Below, one piece after another: positions 48,635 to 56,699 of a stretch of DNA of 64,000 nt (its first letter is position 1; every line of letters starts with the position of its first letter). The notes beneath the pieces are model-generated. The model made no database searches, was not told the DNA's origin, and saw nothing but the letters and a program-made list of their open reading frames with translations. Where the stretch lies: positions 1,054,001 to 1,118,000 of the forward strand of contig NZ_CP180208.1 of the NCBI RefSeq assembly GCF_047553045.1. The letters run 5' to 3'. This DNA is from Sphingomonas_L flavalba_A. GTDB taxonomy: Bacteria; Pseudomonadota; Alphaproteobacteria; Sphingomonadales; Sphingomonadaceae. A program made the position numbers and the translations under genes.

Positions 48635-49879
48635 CTAGGGCCAGCTTGAGAACCACATCCAGTGGCGGAAGGCCTGCGCGTCGGCCAGCGGCGCGGCGGA
48701 GATGATCGGCAGAAAATAGACGAACATCGCCGCCGCCACCGCGAGAAACAGCGCGGCGACGCGGCCAGATCGCATGTGGTGGAGCGCCCCGGCCAGCGCG
48801 ATGCTGAGCAACAGCGCCGGCAGGTAGTAATAGTAATAGAAACCGATTTTCTTCGGGATGACGATCCACACCCCGATCGCGAACAGATAGCCGCCCGCTG
48901 CCCAGAGCAGCGGCGTCGAACGCGCCTTCAACCCCCACCACAGGCAGGCGCCGACCGCGATCAGCCCGCCCCACATCACCGCCGGGTTGCCGAGCAGGAT
49001 GACGCCGCGCTGGGCGCCGTCGTCGACCTCGTAGAAATACCAGATCGGCCGGCTGATCAGCGGCCATTGCCACCAGTCGCTCATATAGGTGTGGGCGGAA
49101 AGCGGTTTGATCTGTTCGCCGTAGATGAACAGTTGATAGCCGATAAGGTCGCCGGGCCGCAGCGGCTGTTCGGCATAGCCGAGCGCGGGGGCGAAGGTGG
49201 CGAAATAGGCGGCCAGCGCCGGCACGCCGATCCACAGCGCCGGTGTCCAGCGCCCGGCGCGGCGAAATGCCGCAGGATCGCGGAACTGGGCGATCGCGGC
49301 GGCGGCGCAGGCGAGCGCGACATAGGGAATCGCCGTCCATTTGCAGCCGACCGCCAGCCCCAGGCAGAGGCCGGCGCCGAACAGGCGCGGCCGCGCGTCG
49401 CCTTTCGTCCGCCAGCCCCAGAGCGCCAGCGCGATGCCGGCGGTCAGGAAAGCGCCCATGAACACGTCCAGCATCGCGATCCGCGCCTGGATGAACAGCA
49501 TCTGGTCGAGCAGCGCGATAAGCGCGGCGGTGACGGCGGCCCGCCGATCCCTAAACAGCGCCAGTGCGATCGCGAACAGCGAGACCATCGTCGCGGTGCC
49601 GGCCAGCGTGCTCAGCACCCGCCAGCCGAACGGCGTGTCGCCGAACAGCGCCATCGACAGGCCGATCAGCCATTTGGCGAACAGCGGATGCTCGACATTT
49701 GCCGGCCCGGTCATGCCGTAGGTGCTGCGCCCGGCGGGGACGTAATAGGTTTCGTCGAACATGAGCCTGGCCGGGTGGCCAAGGTCCCACAGGAACAGCG
49801 CCTCGGCGACCAGCGCCAGCAGCAGCACCAGTTCCAGCGCGCTGCGCCGCGCCAGCCATGCGACCGTCCGATCCAGCAT
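48635..49879 (-). CDS. PMT-family phospholipid-dependent glycosyltransferase
   Basis: The 414-aa polytopic protein carries the catalytic Asp-Glu of the PMT/ArnT fold in the first periplasmic loop (FDETYYVPAG, about residue 42) and EHPLFAKWLI (about 65). It then has many membrane helices with a Tyr run (KIGFYYYYYLP, about 345). It would transfer a sugar from a polyprenyl-phosphate carrier to protein or lipid at the periplasmic face. The start at 49879 is the family start; the frame is open 33 codons further. It is convergent with the GT2-GtrA gene, which may make its donor. Confidence 0.9.
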   Translation of the reverse strand: MLDRTVAWLARRSALELVLLLALVAEALFLWDLGHPARLMFDETYYVPAGRSTYGMTGPANVEHPLFAKWLIGLSMALFGDTPFGWRVLSTLAGTATMVSLFAIALALFRDRRAAVTAALIALLDQMLFIQARIAMLDVFMGAFLTAGIALALWGWRTKGDARPRLFGAGLCLGLAVGCKWTAIPYVALACAAAAIAQFRDPAAFRRAGRWTPALWIGVPALAAYFATFAPALGYAEQPLRPGDLIGYQLFIYGEQIKPLSAHTYMSDWWQWPLISRPIWYFYEVDDGAQRGVILLGNPAVMWGGLIAVGACLWWGLKARSTPLLWAAGGYLFAIGVWIVIPKKIGFYYYYYLPALLLSIALAGALHHMRSGRVAALFLAVAAAMFVYFLPIISAAPLADAQAFRHWMWFSSWP

Positions 49880-50006
49880 TCCGCGTCCCCGTTCCCCACG
49901 TCCGCCTGCGTCTTGTCGTCGGCTTTGCCGGAAAAGAGAAGGGGGGGAGCGCATGGGGCGGACCGCGGCCGCTAGCATCGTTACGGCAAGCCAAAGGAAA
50001 TATTAC

Positions 50007-50032
50007 GCGGCGCAATGATTGACCTGCGCCGC
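50007..50032 (+). promoter_or_regulatory. Leader hairpin before metZ
   Basis: GCGGCGC (50007-50013) and GCGCCGC (50026-50032) can form a 7-bp stem 24 bases before the metZ start. Met genes often have leaders, but no SAM-binding motif is seen here, so the role is undefined. Confidence 0.3.
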
Positions 50033-50056
50033 CGCTCCACTGCAAAGGCGAGGGCC

Positions 50057-51265
50057 ATGAAGCGCACGACCGGCCAGGACCGCAGCATCACCCGCCACTG
50101 GCGCCCCGCAACCCAGGCGGTGCGCGGTGGCACCGCGCGATCCGAATGGGGCGAGACGTCCGAGGCGCTGTTCCTCAATTCGGGCTACAGCTACGACAAT
50201 GCGGAGGCGGCGGCCGCCCGCTTCGCCGGCACTGAAACCGGCATGACCTATTCACGCCTGCAGAACCCGACGGTGGAGATGCTGGAACAGCGTATCGCCC
50301 TGCTCGACGGGGCGGAAGCGGCGCGTTGCATGGCCAGCGGCATGGCGGCGATGACCGCGGCGCTGCTCTGTCAGTTGTCGCAGGGCGACCATATCGTCGC
50401 CGCGCGGACGATGTTCGGTTCCTGCCGCTGGCTGACCGATACGCTGCTGCCGCGCTTTGGCGTCGGCGTGACGATTGTCGACGGGCCGGACACCCAGGCC
50501 TGGGCCGATGCGGTGCGGCCGGAAACCCGCCTGTTCTTCTTTGAAACGCCGGCCAACCCGACGCTGGACATCGTCGATCTGGCGGCGGTGTGCGGCATTG
50601 CGCGCGAGCGCGGGCTGCTGAGCGTCGTCGACAATGCCTTCGCCACCGCCGCGTTGCAGCGGCCGATCGATTTCGGCGCCGACATCGTCGCCTATTCGGC
50701 GACCAAGATGATGGACGGGCAGGGGCGGGTGCTGGCCGGCGCGGTTTGCGGTTCGGAAGATTTCATCGAGAACACGCTGTTGCCGTTTACCCGCAACACC
50801 GGGCCGACGCTCAGCGCGTTCAACGCCTGGGTGGTGCTGAAAGGGCTGGAAACGCTGGAACTGCGCGTCGCGCGGCAGAGCGAGAACGCGCTGGCGGTCG
50901 CCACTTTCCTGGAAGGGCGGGTGCCGGGCGTACTCTACCCCGGCCTGACCAGCCACCCGCAGCACGCACTGGCGATGCGCCAGATGCGGCTGGGCGGTAC
51001 GGTGATGGCGGTGCGGCTGGACGGCGGCCGGGCGCAGGCACACGGCCTGCTGAACGCGCTGGGATTGATCGACATATCGAACAATCTGGGCGATACGCGC
51101 TCGTTGATGACCCATCCCTGTTCCACCACCCACAGCGGCCTTGCCGCCGATGTCCGCGAAGCGATGGGCATTGGCGAGGGGATGTTGCGCCTGCATGTCG
51201 GGCTGGAGGACCCGCAGGATCTGATCGACGATCTCGACCAGGCGTTGCGGGCCGTCGGACTGTGA
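50057..51265 (+). CDS. metZ: O-succinylhomoserine sulfhydrylase
   Basis: The 402-aa PLP enzyme of the Cys/Met metabolism family converts O-succinylhomoserine and sulfide to homocysteine. SGYSYDNAE and TYSRLQNPTVEMLE (about 45-78), SGMAAMTAAL (about 95), FFETPANPTLDIVD (about 160) and the Schiff-base Lys in SATKMMDGQGR (about 212) are diagnostic. The ATG at 50057 follows GGCGAGGG; a 14-codon extension is open. apaG and a LysR regulator follow with overlapping stops and starts, so the three form an operon. Confidence 0.93.
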   Translation: MKRTTGQDRSITRHWRPATQAVRGGTARSEWGETSEALFLNSGYSYDNAEAAAARFAGTETGMTYSRLQNPTVEMLEQRIALLDGAEAARCMASGMAAMTAALLCQLSQGDHIVAARTMFGSCRWLTDTLLPRFGVGVTIVDGPDTQAWADAVRPETRLFFFETPANPTLDIVDLAAVCGIARERGLLSVVDNAFATAALQRPIDFGADIVAYSATKMMDGQGRVLAGAVCGSEDFIENTLLPFTRNTGPTLSAFNAWVVLKGLETLELRVARQSENALAVATFLEGRVPGVLYPGLTSHPQHALAMRQMRLGGTVMAVRLDGGRAQAHGLLNALGLIDISNNLGDTRSLMTHPCSTTHSGLAADVREAMGIGEGMLRLHVGLEDPQDLIDDLDQALRAVGL

Positions 51266-51660
51266 AAGCGCTGTTCCCCCACGTCGCGACGACGCGCGGG
51301 GTAACGGTGCGGGTCGCGGTCAGCTTTCTGCCTGAACAGGCGGAGCCGGCGCGGGGGCGGTGGTTCTGGTCCTACCACATCCGCATCGAAAACGACGGGC
51401 CGCAGGCGGTGCAGTTGCTGACCCGCCACTGGATCATCACCGACGGGCGCGGTGCCCGGCACGAGGTGCAGGGCGACGGCGTGGTCGGCGAACAGCCGAT
51501 GATCGCGCCCGGCCAGTCCTACGACTATGTATCCGGTTGCCCGCTGGCGACGCCGACCGGCCAGATGGTCGGCCATTACGGCATGATCGCCGAGGATGGC
51601 GGCACCTTCGACATCGCGATCCCGCGTTTTCCGCTGGTTGCGCCGGCGGTGGCGCAATGA
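51262..51660 (+). CDS. apaG: ApaG-domain protein
   Basis: The 132-aa protein has the ApaG fold of immunoglobulin-like beta-sandwich type. VSFLPEQAE, RWFWSYHIRIENDGPQAVQLLTRHWIITDGRG and GVVGEQPMIAPGQSYDYVSG follow the family order (split: the RHW motif near residue 55 is typical). The GTG start overlaps the metZ stop (GTGA). ApaG is associated with Co2+/Mg2+ efflux and stress; its exact activity is unsettled. It overlaps the LysR gene by four bases at the other end. Confidence 0.92.
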   Translation: MKALFPHVATTRGVTVRVAVSFLPEQAEPARGRWFWSYHIRIENDGPQAVQLLTRHWIITDGRGARHEVQGDGVVGEQPMIAPGQSYDYVSGCPLATPTGQMVGHYGMIAEDGGTFDIAIPRFPLVAPAVAQ

Positions 51661-52457
51661 AGCGGACCCACCTGCCGCTGAACGGCCTGCGCGTGCTCGA
51701 CGCGGCGGCGCGGCACCTGTCCTTCACCCGCGCGGCGGATGAACTGGCGGTGACGCCGGCGGCGGTCGGCCAGCAGATCCGCGCGCTGGAGGATACGCTG
51801 GGCACCGTGCTGTTTCGCCGCACCGCCAAGGGGCTGGAACTGACGCCGGAGGGCGAGGCCGGGCTGGACGCGCTGCGCGCCGGTTTCCTGAATTTCGAGG
51901 AAGCGGTGCGGGCGATGCAGGCGGGCCAGACCTCCAAATCGCTGACCATTGCGGCGCCGCGCGACCTGACGGCGAAATGGCTGGCGCCCCGGCTGGCCGC
52001 CTATGCCGCGACCGACCCGGAACTGCGTTTCCACCTGATCGCCGCCGATACCGCGATCGATTTCACCGAGGCCAATCTCGATTGCGCGATCCTGCTGCTC
52101 GACGGGCCGGGCGAGCATGAGGGCATGGCGCTGGCCGCGCCCGGATTTATCGCCGTCGGCCGCCCCGGTGGTGGCGGCACAGGGCGGATCGAATGGCCCG
52201 GCTGCCCGCGCGGAGAGAATGAGGCGCCGCCGGCGCTGAAGGTCGCCGACGCCGGACTGGCGATCGATGCCGCGGCCGCCGGTTTCGGTATCGCTCATGT
52301 CCCGGCGCTGCTTGCCGAGACGGATCTTGCCGCCGGGCGGGTCGAGGCGGTCGACGGGCCGCAGGACGGCAAGCCCGGTTACTGGCTGATCGCGCCGATG
52401 CCGCAATGGCGGCAGAAGAAGGTCAAAGCGCTCGCCGCCGCCCTGACCGGGGCCTGA
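51657..52457 (+). CDS. LysR-type transcriptional regulator (GcvA-like)
   Basis: The protein is 266 aa from ATG 51657, overlapping the apaG stop. The HTH is clear at residues 10-65 (LNGLRVLDAAARHLSF, then TPAAVGQQIRALEDTLG and LFRRTAKGLELT). The effector domain (about 90-260) is slightly short, with a Gly-rich and low-complexity middle (VGRPGGGGTG), but the C-terminal half is present. It may regulate the metZ-apaG operon in which it sits. Confidence 0.85.
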   Translation: MKRTHLPLNGLRVLDAAARHLSFTRAADELAVTPAAVGQQIRALEDTLGTVLFRRTAKGLELTPEGEAGLDALRAGFLNFEEAVRAMQAGQTSKSLTIAAPRDLTAKWLAPRLAAYAATDPELRFHLIAADTAIDFTEANLDCAILLLDGPGEHEGMALAAPGFIAVGRPGGGGTGRIEWPGCPRGENEAPPALKVADAGLAIDAAAAGFGIAHVPALLAETDLAAGRVEAVDGPQDGKPGYWLIAPMPQWRQKKVKALAAALTGA

Positions 52458-52482
52458 CCGTCACGGCGTTCTGACCCTGATG

Positions 52483-53595
52483 TTATGGCGCGACGTCGCC
52501 CGCCCGCGCCGCGATCGGCCGGGCGTGGGCGGCCAGCGTCATCAGCAGCTTGCCCGGCTCCTCGCTGGTGATGTGATGGCCGGAACGCTCGAACCAGACC
52601 AGCCGCTTTGACGGCGCCTTGACCGTGGCGAACCAGTCGGCGGCGACTTCGCTCGATACGTTGATGTCGTGGCGGCCGAGCAGCAGGATCAGCGGCGTTT
52701 TCAGCGTGCGGATCGTCGACAGGTCGGCGGTCAGGACATCGGGGAGCAGCGCCTGGGTGACGGCGGCCTGCCCCTTGAACGCGTTGCGGACGTCCGCGTC
52801 GCTATATTCGGGGGCCAGGGTGAAGGCAGCCGCTTCGAAATCGCCGCCCGGCCGCCGCCATGCCGCTCCGCCATAATGGTTGAGCCATTTGCGCTGGACC
52901 ATGATCGCCTCGACCGGGATCGGGCCGGGGCCGGCGGCATAGGGGGCGATGGCCTGAAGCGCGCGGATCGCCTCCGCATTGTTGTCCGCCCGCGCCCGCG
53001 CCATTGTCCACGCCCAGCCGCGCCGCTCGCTTTCCGGGGCGTTGGTCACCTGACCCATGCCGATATAGGCGTGGAGCCATTCCGGGTGGCTGGCGGCCAG
53101 CCGCAGGCCGAGCATGCTGCCCCAGCTATGGCCGATGACGAACAGCTTGCGTTTGCCGAAGCGTTTCAGCGCCCACTGAACGATTTCCTCGGCGTCGCGC
53201 TGGAAGCGTTCGGGGGTCAGTGATGCCGCCGCGTTCGGGCCGCTGGCGGTATAGGTCTTGCCGGCGTTGCGCTGGTCCCAGTGGATAACGGTGAAAAACT
53301 CGTCCCAGCCGCGCCCCCACCACCAGTCCAGCGGCATTTCGACGAAACCGGGACCGCCGTGAAAATAGATGATGACCGGGTTGCGCAGGTCCTGGCTGCG
53401 GATCGACACCACCTGATCGATGCCGCCGATTGGGATCGTCTCGACCGATTGCAGGCCGTTGGGGCTAACGATCTGCCGCAGGCCGGCGATGATCCGAACA
53501 GCCTCCGCCCGGTTCTGCGGGCTGGCCGGGGTTTGCGCCGCGATTGGTGCGCTCGCCATCGTCGCAAGCGCCAGCAAAGCCGCGTATCCACGCAT
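52483..53595 (-). CDS. Secreted alpha/beta hydrolase, proline-iminopeptidase-like
   Basis: The 370-aa protein starts at ATG 53595 after GAGGAGG; an upstream GTG is part of that ribosome site. It has a signal peptide (about 1-20, PIAAQ). The alpha/beta-hydrolase fold has the oxyanion HGGPGF motif (about 75-80), the nucleophile Ser in IGHSWGSMLG (about 153) and a late His in RSGHHITSEEPG. These resemble proline iminopeptidases (peptidase family S33). The substrate is not known. It stands alone, convergent with the LysR gene. Confidence 0.88.
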   Translation of the reverse strand: MRGYAALLALATMASAPIAAQTPASPQNRAEAVRIIAGLRQIVSPNGLQSVETIPIGGIDQVVSIRSQDLRNPVIIYFHGGPGFVEMPLDWWWGRGWDEFFTVIHWDQRNAGKTYTASGPNAAASLTPERFQRDAEEIVQWALKRFGKRKLFVIGHSWGSMLGLRLAASHPEWLHAYIGMGQVTNAPESERRGWAWTMARARADNNAEAIRALQAIAPYAAGPGPIPVEAIMVQRKWLNHYGGAAWRRPGGDFEAAAFTLAPEYSDADVRNAFKGQAAVTQALLPDVLTADLSTIRTLKTPLILLLGRHDINVSSEVAADWFATVKAPSKRLVWFERSGHHITSEEPGKLLMTLAAHARPIAARAGDVAP

Positions 53596-53680
53596 CGCGA
53601 TCCTCCTCACTTACCGCCCGCCGGGGCGGAGGATAGGCGATGGCGGCGACCGGATAAACCGGGGCTACGGACACAAAAAA

Positions 53681-53702
53681 GGGGCGGCCCGGAGGCCGCC
53701 CC
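53681..53702. terminator. Perfect hairpin terminator for the PEP-CTERM gene
   Basis: GGGGCGGCC (53681-53689) and GGCCGCCCC (53694-53702) form a 9-bp stem with a CGGA loop. On the minus strand it is followed by TTTTTTGTG, a canonical terminator downstream of the PEP-CTERM gene. On the plus strand it is followed by TTCCTTTT, so it can work both ways. Confidence 0.9.
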
Positions 53703-53726
53703 TTCCTTTTACCCCCGATCGTTGGA

Positions 53727-54407
53727 TCAGGCGAGGACCGTGCGCGCGGTCTTGCGGCTGCGCCGCATCGCGCCGCCGATCAGGCCGAAGCCGCCGAGCA
53801 GCATCGCCCAGGTCGCCGGTTCCGGAACCGCCGCGCCGACCGCATAGGTGTCGGTTTCGAACGCGAAGCCGTTCGAGTGCAGGCGGAAGCCGGTGATGTA
53901 GTCGCCGCCGTCAGCGGTGAAGTTCACGCGCATGTTCGACGTGAAGTCGCTCTGGTTGCCGTTGGCGTTGGTCGGCGTCGGCAGGGCGCTGCCGGTCCAG
54001 GTGCCGATGACGTTGCCGTTGGCGCCAAGCACCTCGACGGTGTTGTAGCCGTCGATCGAGCCCCAGTAGAAGCTGGCCGAGAAGTAGCCGCCGCCGAGCA
54101 GGATGTCGGCAGAGCCGTTCTGTTCGGGGTTCGGAACGCTCAGATAATGCTCACCAGCCGGGGTGCCGGCCGGCGCCGCGCTCTCGCCGGTGCCCGGCGC
54201 AGCGAAGATGGTGTAGTTGCCGGTCAGGTTGCCGGCGGTCGGCGACGCACCGTCGAAATCATAAAGCAGGGTCTGCCCGAGGCCGGCATAGCCGACATCG
54301 ACACCCGGATTGACGCCATTGGTGTGCGTCGTGACGGTCACGCCCGCCATGGCCGGAGCAGCGAGGACCGCAAGGCCAGCCGCAGCGGCGAGAAGATATG
54401 CTTTCAT
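53727..54407 (-). CDS. PEP-CTERM sorting-signal exported protein
   Basis: The 226-aa protein starts at ATG 54407 (a GTG five codons upstream is part of the leader). It has a signal peptide (about 1-22) and a beta-rich extracellular domain with many Gly, Asn and Thr. It ends with VPEPATWAMLLGGFGLIGGAMRRSRK, read as motif PEPATWAM, hydrophobic helix and Arg cluster. That is the PEP-CTERM signal, processed by an exosortase not present in this window. Its role is probably extracellular-matrix or surface related. It is an isolated transcription unit with a strong terminator. Confidence 0.9.
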   Translation of the reverse strand: MKAYLLAAAAGLAVLAAPAMAGVTVTTHTNGVNPGVDVGYAGLGQTLLYDFDGASPTAGNLTGNYTIFAAPGTGESAAPAGTPAGEHYLSVPNPEQNGSADILLGGGYFSASFYWGSIDGYNTVEVLGANGNVIGTWTGSALPTPTNANGNQSDFTSNMRVNFTADGGDYITGFRLHSNGFAFETDTYAVGAAVPEPATWAMLLGGFGLIGGAMRRSRKTARTVLA

Positions 54408-54556
54408 GGTATACCCCTTCACACTCGGTTACGCGCTTTGATGAATCGCCCACCCGGACTCACTGCGCAGGCCGCGATAGTACTAACAAACTGCTAACCT
54501 TGTCCTGTACGAATGCGACGTTTCGTAGAGGAATCTGCACGATTCACGGAGCGAAT

Positions 54557-54588
54557 CGGGACAATTCGTCTCTTAACGGGACAATCCG
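54557..54588. repeat. Two CGGGACAATYCG direct repeats 20 bp apart
   Basis: CGGGACAATTCG (54557-54568) and CGGGACAATCCG (54577-54588) lie between the PEP-CTERM gene and parE. A 20-base spacing places them on the same face of the helix, suggesting a regulator site for the PEP-CTERM promoter. The binding protein is unknown. Confidence 0.4.
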
Positions 54589-54612
54589 CCAGCGTGGCGG
54601 GTTGCGACGGGG

Positions 54613-56589
54613 TCAGGCGTCGATCGCCTCGCCGTCGAGTCGCGCCGCATTTTCCTGGATGAACTGGAAGCGGTGTTCGGGGTTGCGGCCCATCAGCCGC
54701 TCGACCAGATCGCGCACCCCGGCGCGCTGCTCATACTCGCGCGGCAGCACGATGCGGATCAGGCTGCGTGTCGCCGGGTCCATCGTCGTTTCGCGCAATT
54801 GCTGCGGGTTCATCTCGCCCAGGCCCTTGAACCGGCTGATTTCGACCTTGCGGCCCTTGAACAGGGTTTCCTCCAACTCGGCGCGGTGGGCGTCGTCGCG
54901 GGCATAGGCGCTCTTGTTGCCGGCGGCGAGGCGGTAGAGCGGCGGCCGCGCGAGGTAGAGATGGCCGCGCCGGACCAGTTCGGGCATCTCCTGAAAGAAG
55001 AAGGTCATCAGCAGCGTCGCGATATGGGCGCCGTCGACATCGGCGTCGGTCATGATGACGACGCGTTCGTAGCGCAGCCCGTCCGGCAGAAAGCGGTCGC
55101 GGATGCCGCAGCCGAGCGCCTGGGTCAGGTCGGCGATCTCCTGATTGGCGGAAATCTTGGCGCTGTTGGCGGAGGCGACGTTCAATATCTTGCCGCGGAT
55201 CGGCAAAACCGCCTGGGTCTTGCGGTCGCGCGCCTGCTTGGCGGAGCCGCCGGCGCTGTCGCCCTCGACGATGAAGATTTCGGTCCCGGCCGGGTCGTCG
55301 GCGGAACAGTCGGTCAGCTTGCCGGGCAGGCGCAGTTTGCGGGCGGAGGTGGCGGTCTTGCGCTTGACCTCGCGCTCTGCCCGGCGCTTCAGCCGGTCCT
55401 CCATCCGGTCCAGCACGAAGCCGAGCAGGGCGCGGCCGCGCTCCATGTCGCTGGCGAGGAAATGGTCGAAATGGTCGCGCACCGCCGCCTCGACCAGCCG
55501 CGCCGCTTCCGGGCTGGTCAGCCGGTCCTTGGTCTGGCTCTGGAACTGGGGGTCGCGGATGAACACGCTCAGCATCAGCTCGTCGCCGTTCATCACGTCC
55601 TCGGCGGACAGGTCCTTGGCCTTTTTCTGGCCGACCAGTTCACCGAATCCGCGCAGACCACGGGTCAGCGCCGCGCGCAGGCCGGCCTCGTGGGTGCCGC
55701 CGTCCGGCGTCGGAATGGTGTTGCAGTACCAGCGGTAGCTGCCCTCGCTCCACAGCGGCCAGGCGACCGCCCATTCGGCACGCCCGCGCCCGTCCGGGAA
55801 ATCCTGTGCGCCGGAGAAGAATTCGGTCGTCGCGCATTCGCGCCCGGCCAGCTGCTCGCGCAGATGATCGGCGAGGCCGCCGGGGAACTGGAACACCGCC
55901 TCGGCAGGCGTCTCGTCGGTGATCAGTTCCGGCGCGCAGCGCCAGCGTATCTCGACCCCGGCGAACAGATAGGCCTTGGACAGGGCCATCCGGTGCAGCC
56001 GCGCCGGGCGGAATTTCAGATCGCCGAAAATCTCCGGGTCGGGCACGAAGCTGACGGTGGTGCCGCGCCGGTTCTGGGTCGGCCCCAGCGATTCCAGCGG
56101 CCCCTGCGTCACGCCGCAGGCGAAACGCTGGCGGAACAGTTCGCGGTTGCGGGCAACCTCGACCACCGTTTCCGCCGACAGCGCGTTGACCACGCTGACG
56201 CCGACGCCGTGCAGGCCGCCCGACGTCGCATAAGCCTTGCCGGCGAACTTGCCGCCCGAATGCAGCGTCGACATGATGACTTCGAGCGCCGATTTGCCGG
56301 GAAATTTCGGGTGCGGATCGATCGGGATGCCGCGCCCGTTGTCGGAAATGGTCACCCGGTTTCCGGTATCCAGGCTGATCTCGATGCGGGTGGCGTGGCC
56401 GGCGACCGCCTCGTCCATCGCATTGTCCAGCACCTCCGCCGCCAGATGGTGCAACGCGCGCTCGTCCGTCCCGCCGACGTACATGCCCGGCCGCCGCCGA
56501 ACCGGCTCAAGCCCTTCCAGCACCTCGATCGCGGAGGCGTCATAGCTGTCGGAAACGGGGGCATCGGCGGCGAACAGGTCATCGGACAT
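54613..56589 (-). CDS. parE: DNA topoisomerase IV subunit B
   Basis: The 658-aa ATPase subunit of topoisomerase IV decatenates daughter chromosomes. The GHKL ATPase domain has EVLDNAMDEA, ISDNGRGIPI and SGGLHGVGVSVVNALS. The transducer domain is followed by the TOPRIM domain, with IVEGDSAGGSAKQARDR and DADVDGAHI carrying the Glu and Asp-x-Asp metal ligands, and KGLGEMNP at the end. The start is ATG 56589; a much longer open frame upstream is a shadow. GyrB would be about 150 residues longer, so ParE is the better name. Confidence 0.93.
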   Translation of the reverse strand: MSDDLFAADAPVSDSYDASAIEVLEGLEPVRRRPGMYVGGTDERALHHLAAEVLDNAMDEAVAGHATRIEISLDTGNRVTISDNGRGIPIDPHPKFPGKSALEVIMSTLHSGGKFAGKAYATSGGLHGVGVSVVNALSAETVVEVARNRELFRQRFACGVTQGPLESLGPTQNRRGTTVSFVPDPEIFGDLKFRPARLHRMALSKAYLFAGVEIRWRCAPELITDETPAEAVFQFPGGLADHLREQLAGRECATTEFFSGAQDFPDGRGRAEWAVAWPLWSEGSYRWYCNTIPTPDGGTHEAGLRAALTRGLRGFGELVGQKKAKDLSAEDVMNGDELMLSVFIRDPQFQSQTKDRLTSPEAARLVEAAVRDHFDHFLASDMERGRALLGFVLDRMEDRLKRRAEREVKRKTATSARKLRLPGKLTDCSADDPAGTEIFIVEGDSAGGSAKQARDRKTQAVLPIRGKILNVASANSAKISANQEIADLTQALGCGIRDRFLPDGLRYERVVIMTDADVDGAHIATLLMTFFFQEMPELVRRGHLYLARPPLYRLAAGNKSAYARDDAHRAELEETLFKGRKVEISRFKGLGEMNPQQLRETTMDPATRSLIRIVLPREYEQRAGVRDLVERLMGRNPEHRFQFIQENAARLDGEAIDA

Positions 56590-56699
56590 GACGATGCTAT
56601 AGGGACCCGGCGGCGCCGGTGACAAGCGGTGGATCGGATCGGCCGGCCGCGCGTTCGGGCGGCAGTAGTGTAGCGTATGCGTTTCCCGTTTGTGGCGGG

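Noticed and set aside
49921..50056. SAM riboswitch before metZ
   Set aside because: I looked for the conserved SAM-II/SAM-V type elements and saw only a simple 7-bp stem. A covariance-model search would be decisive.
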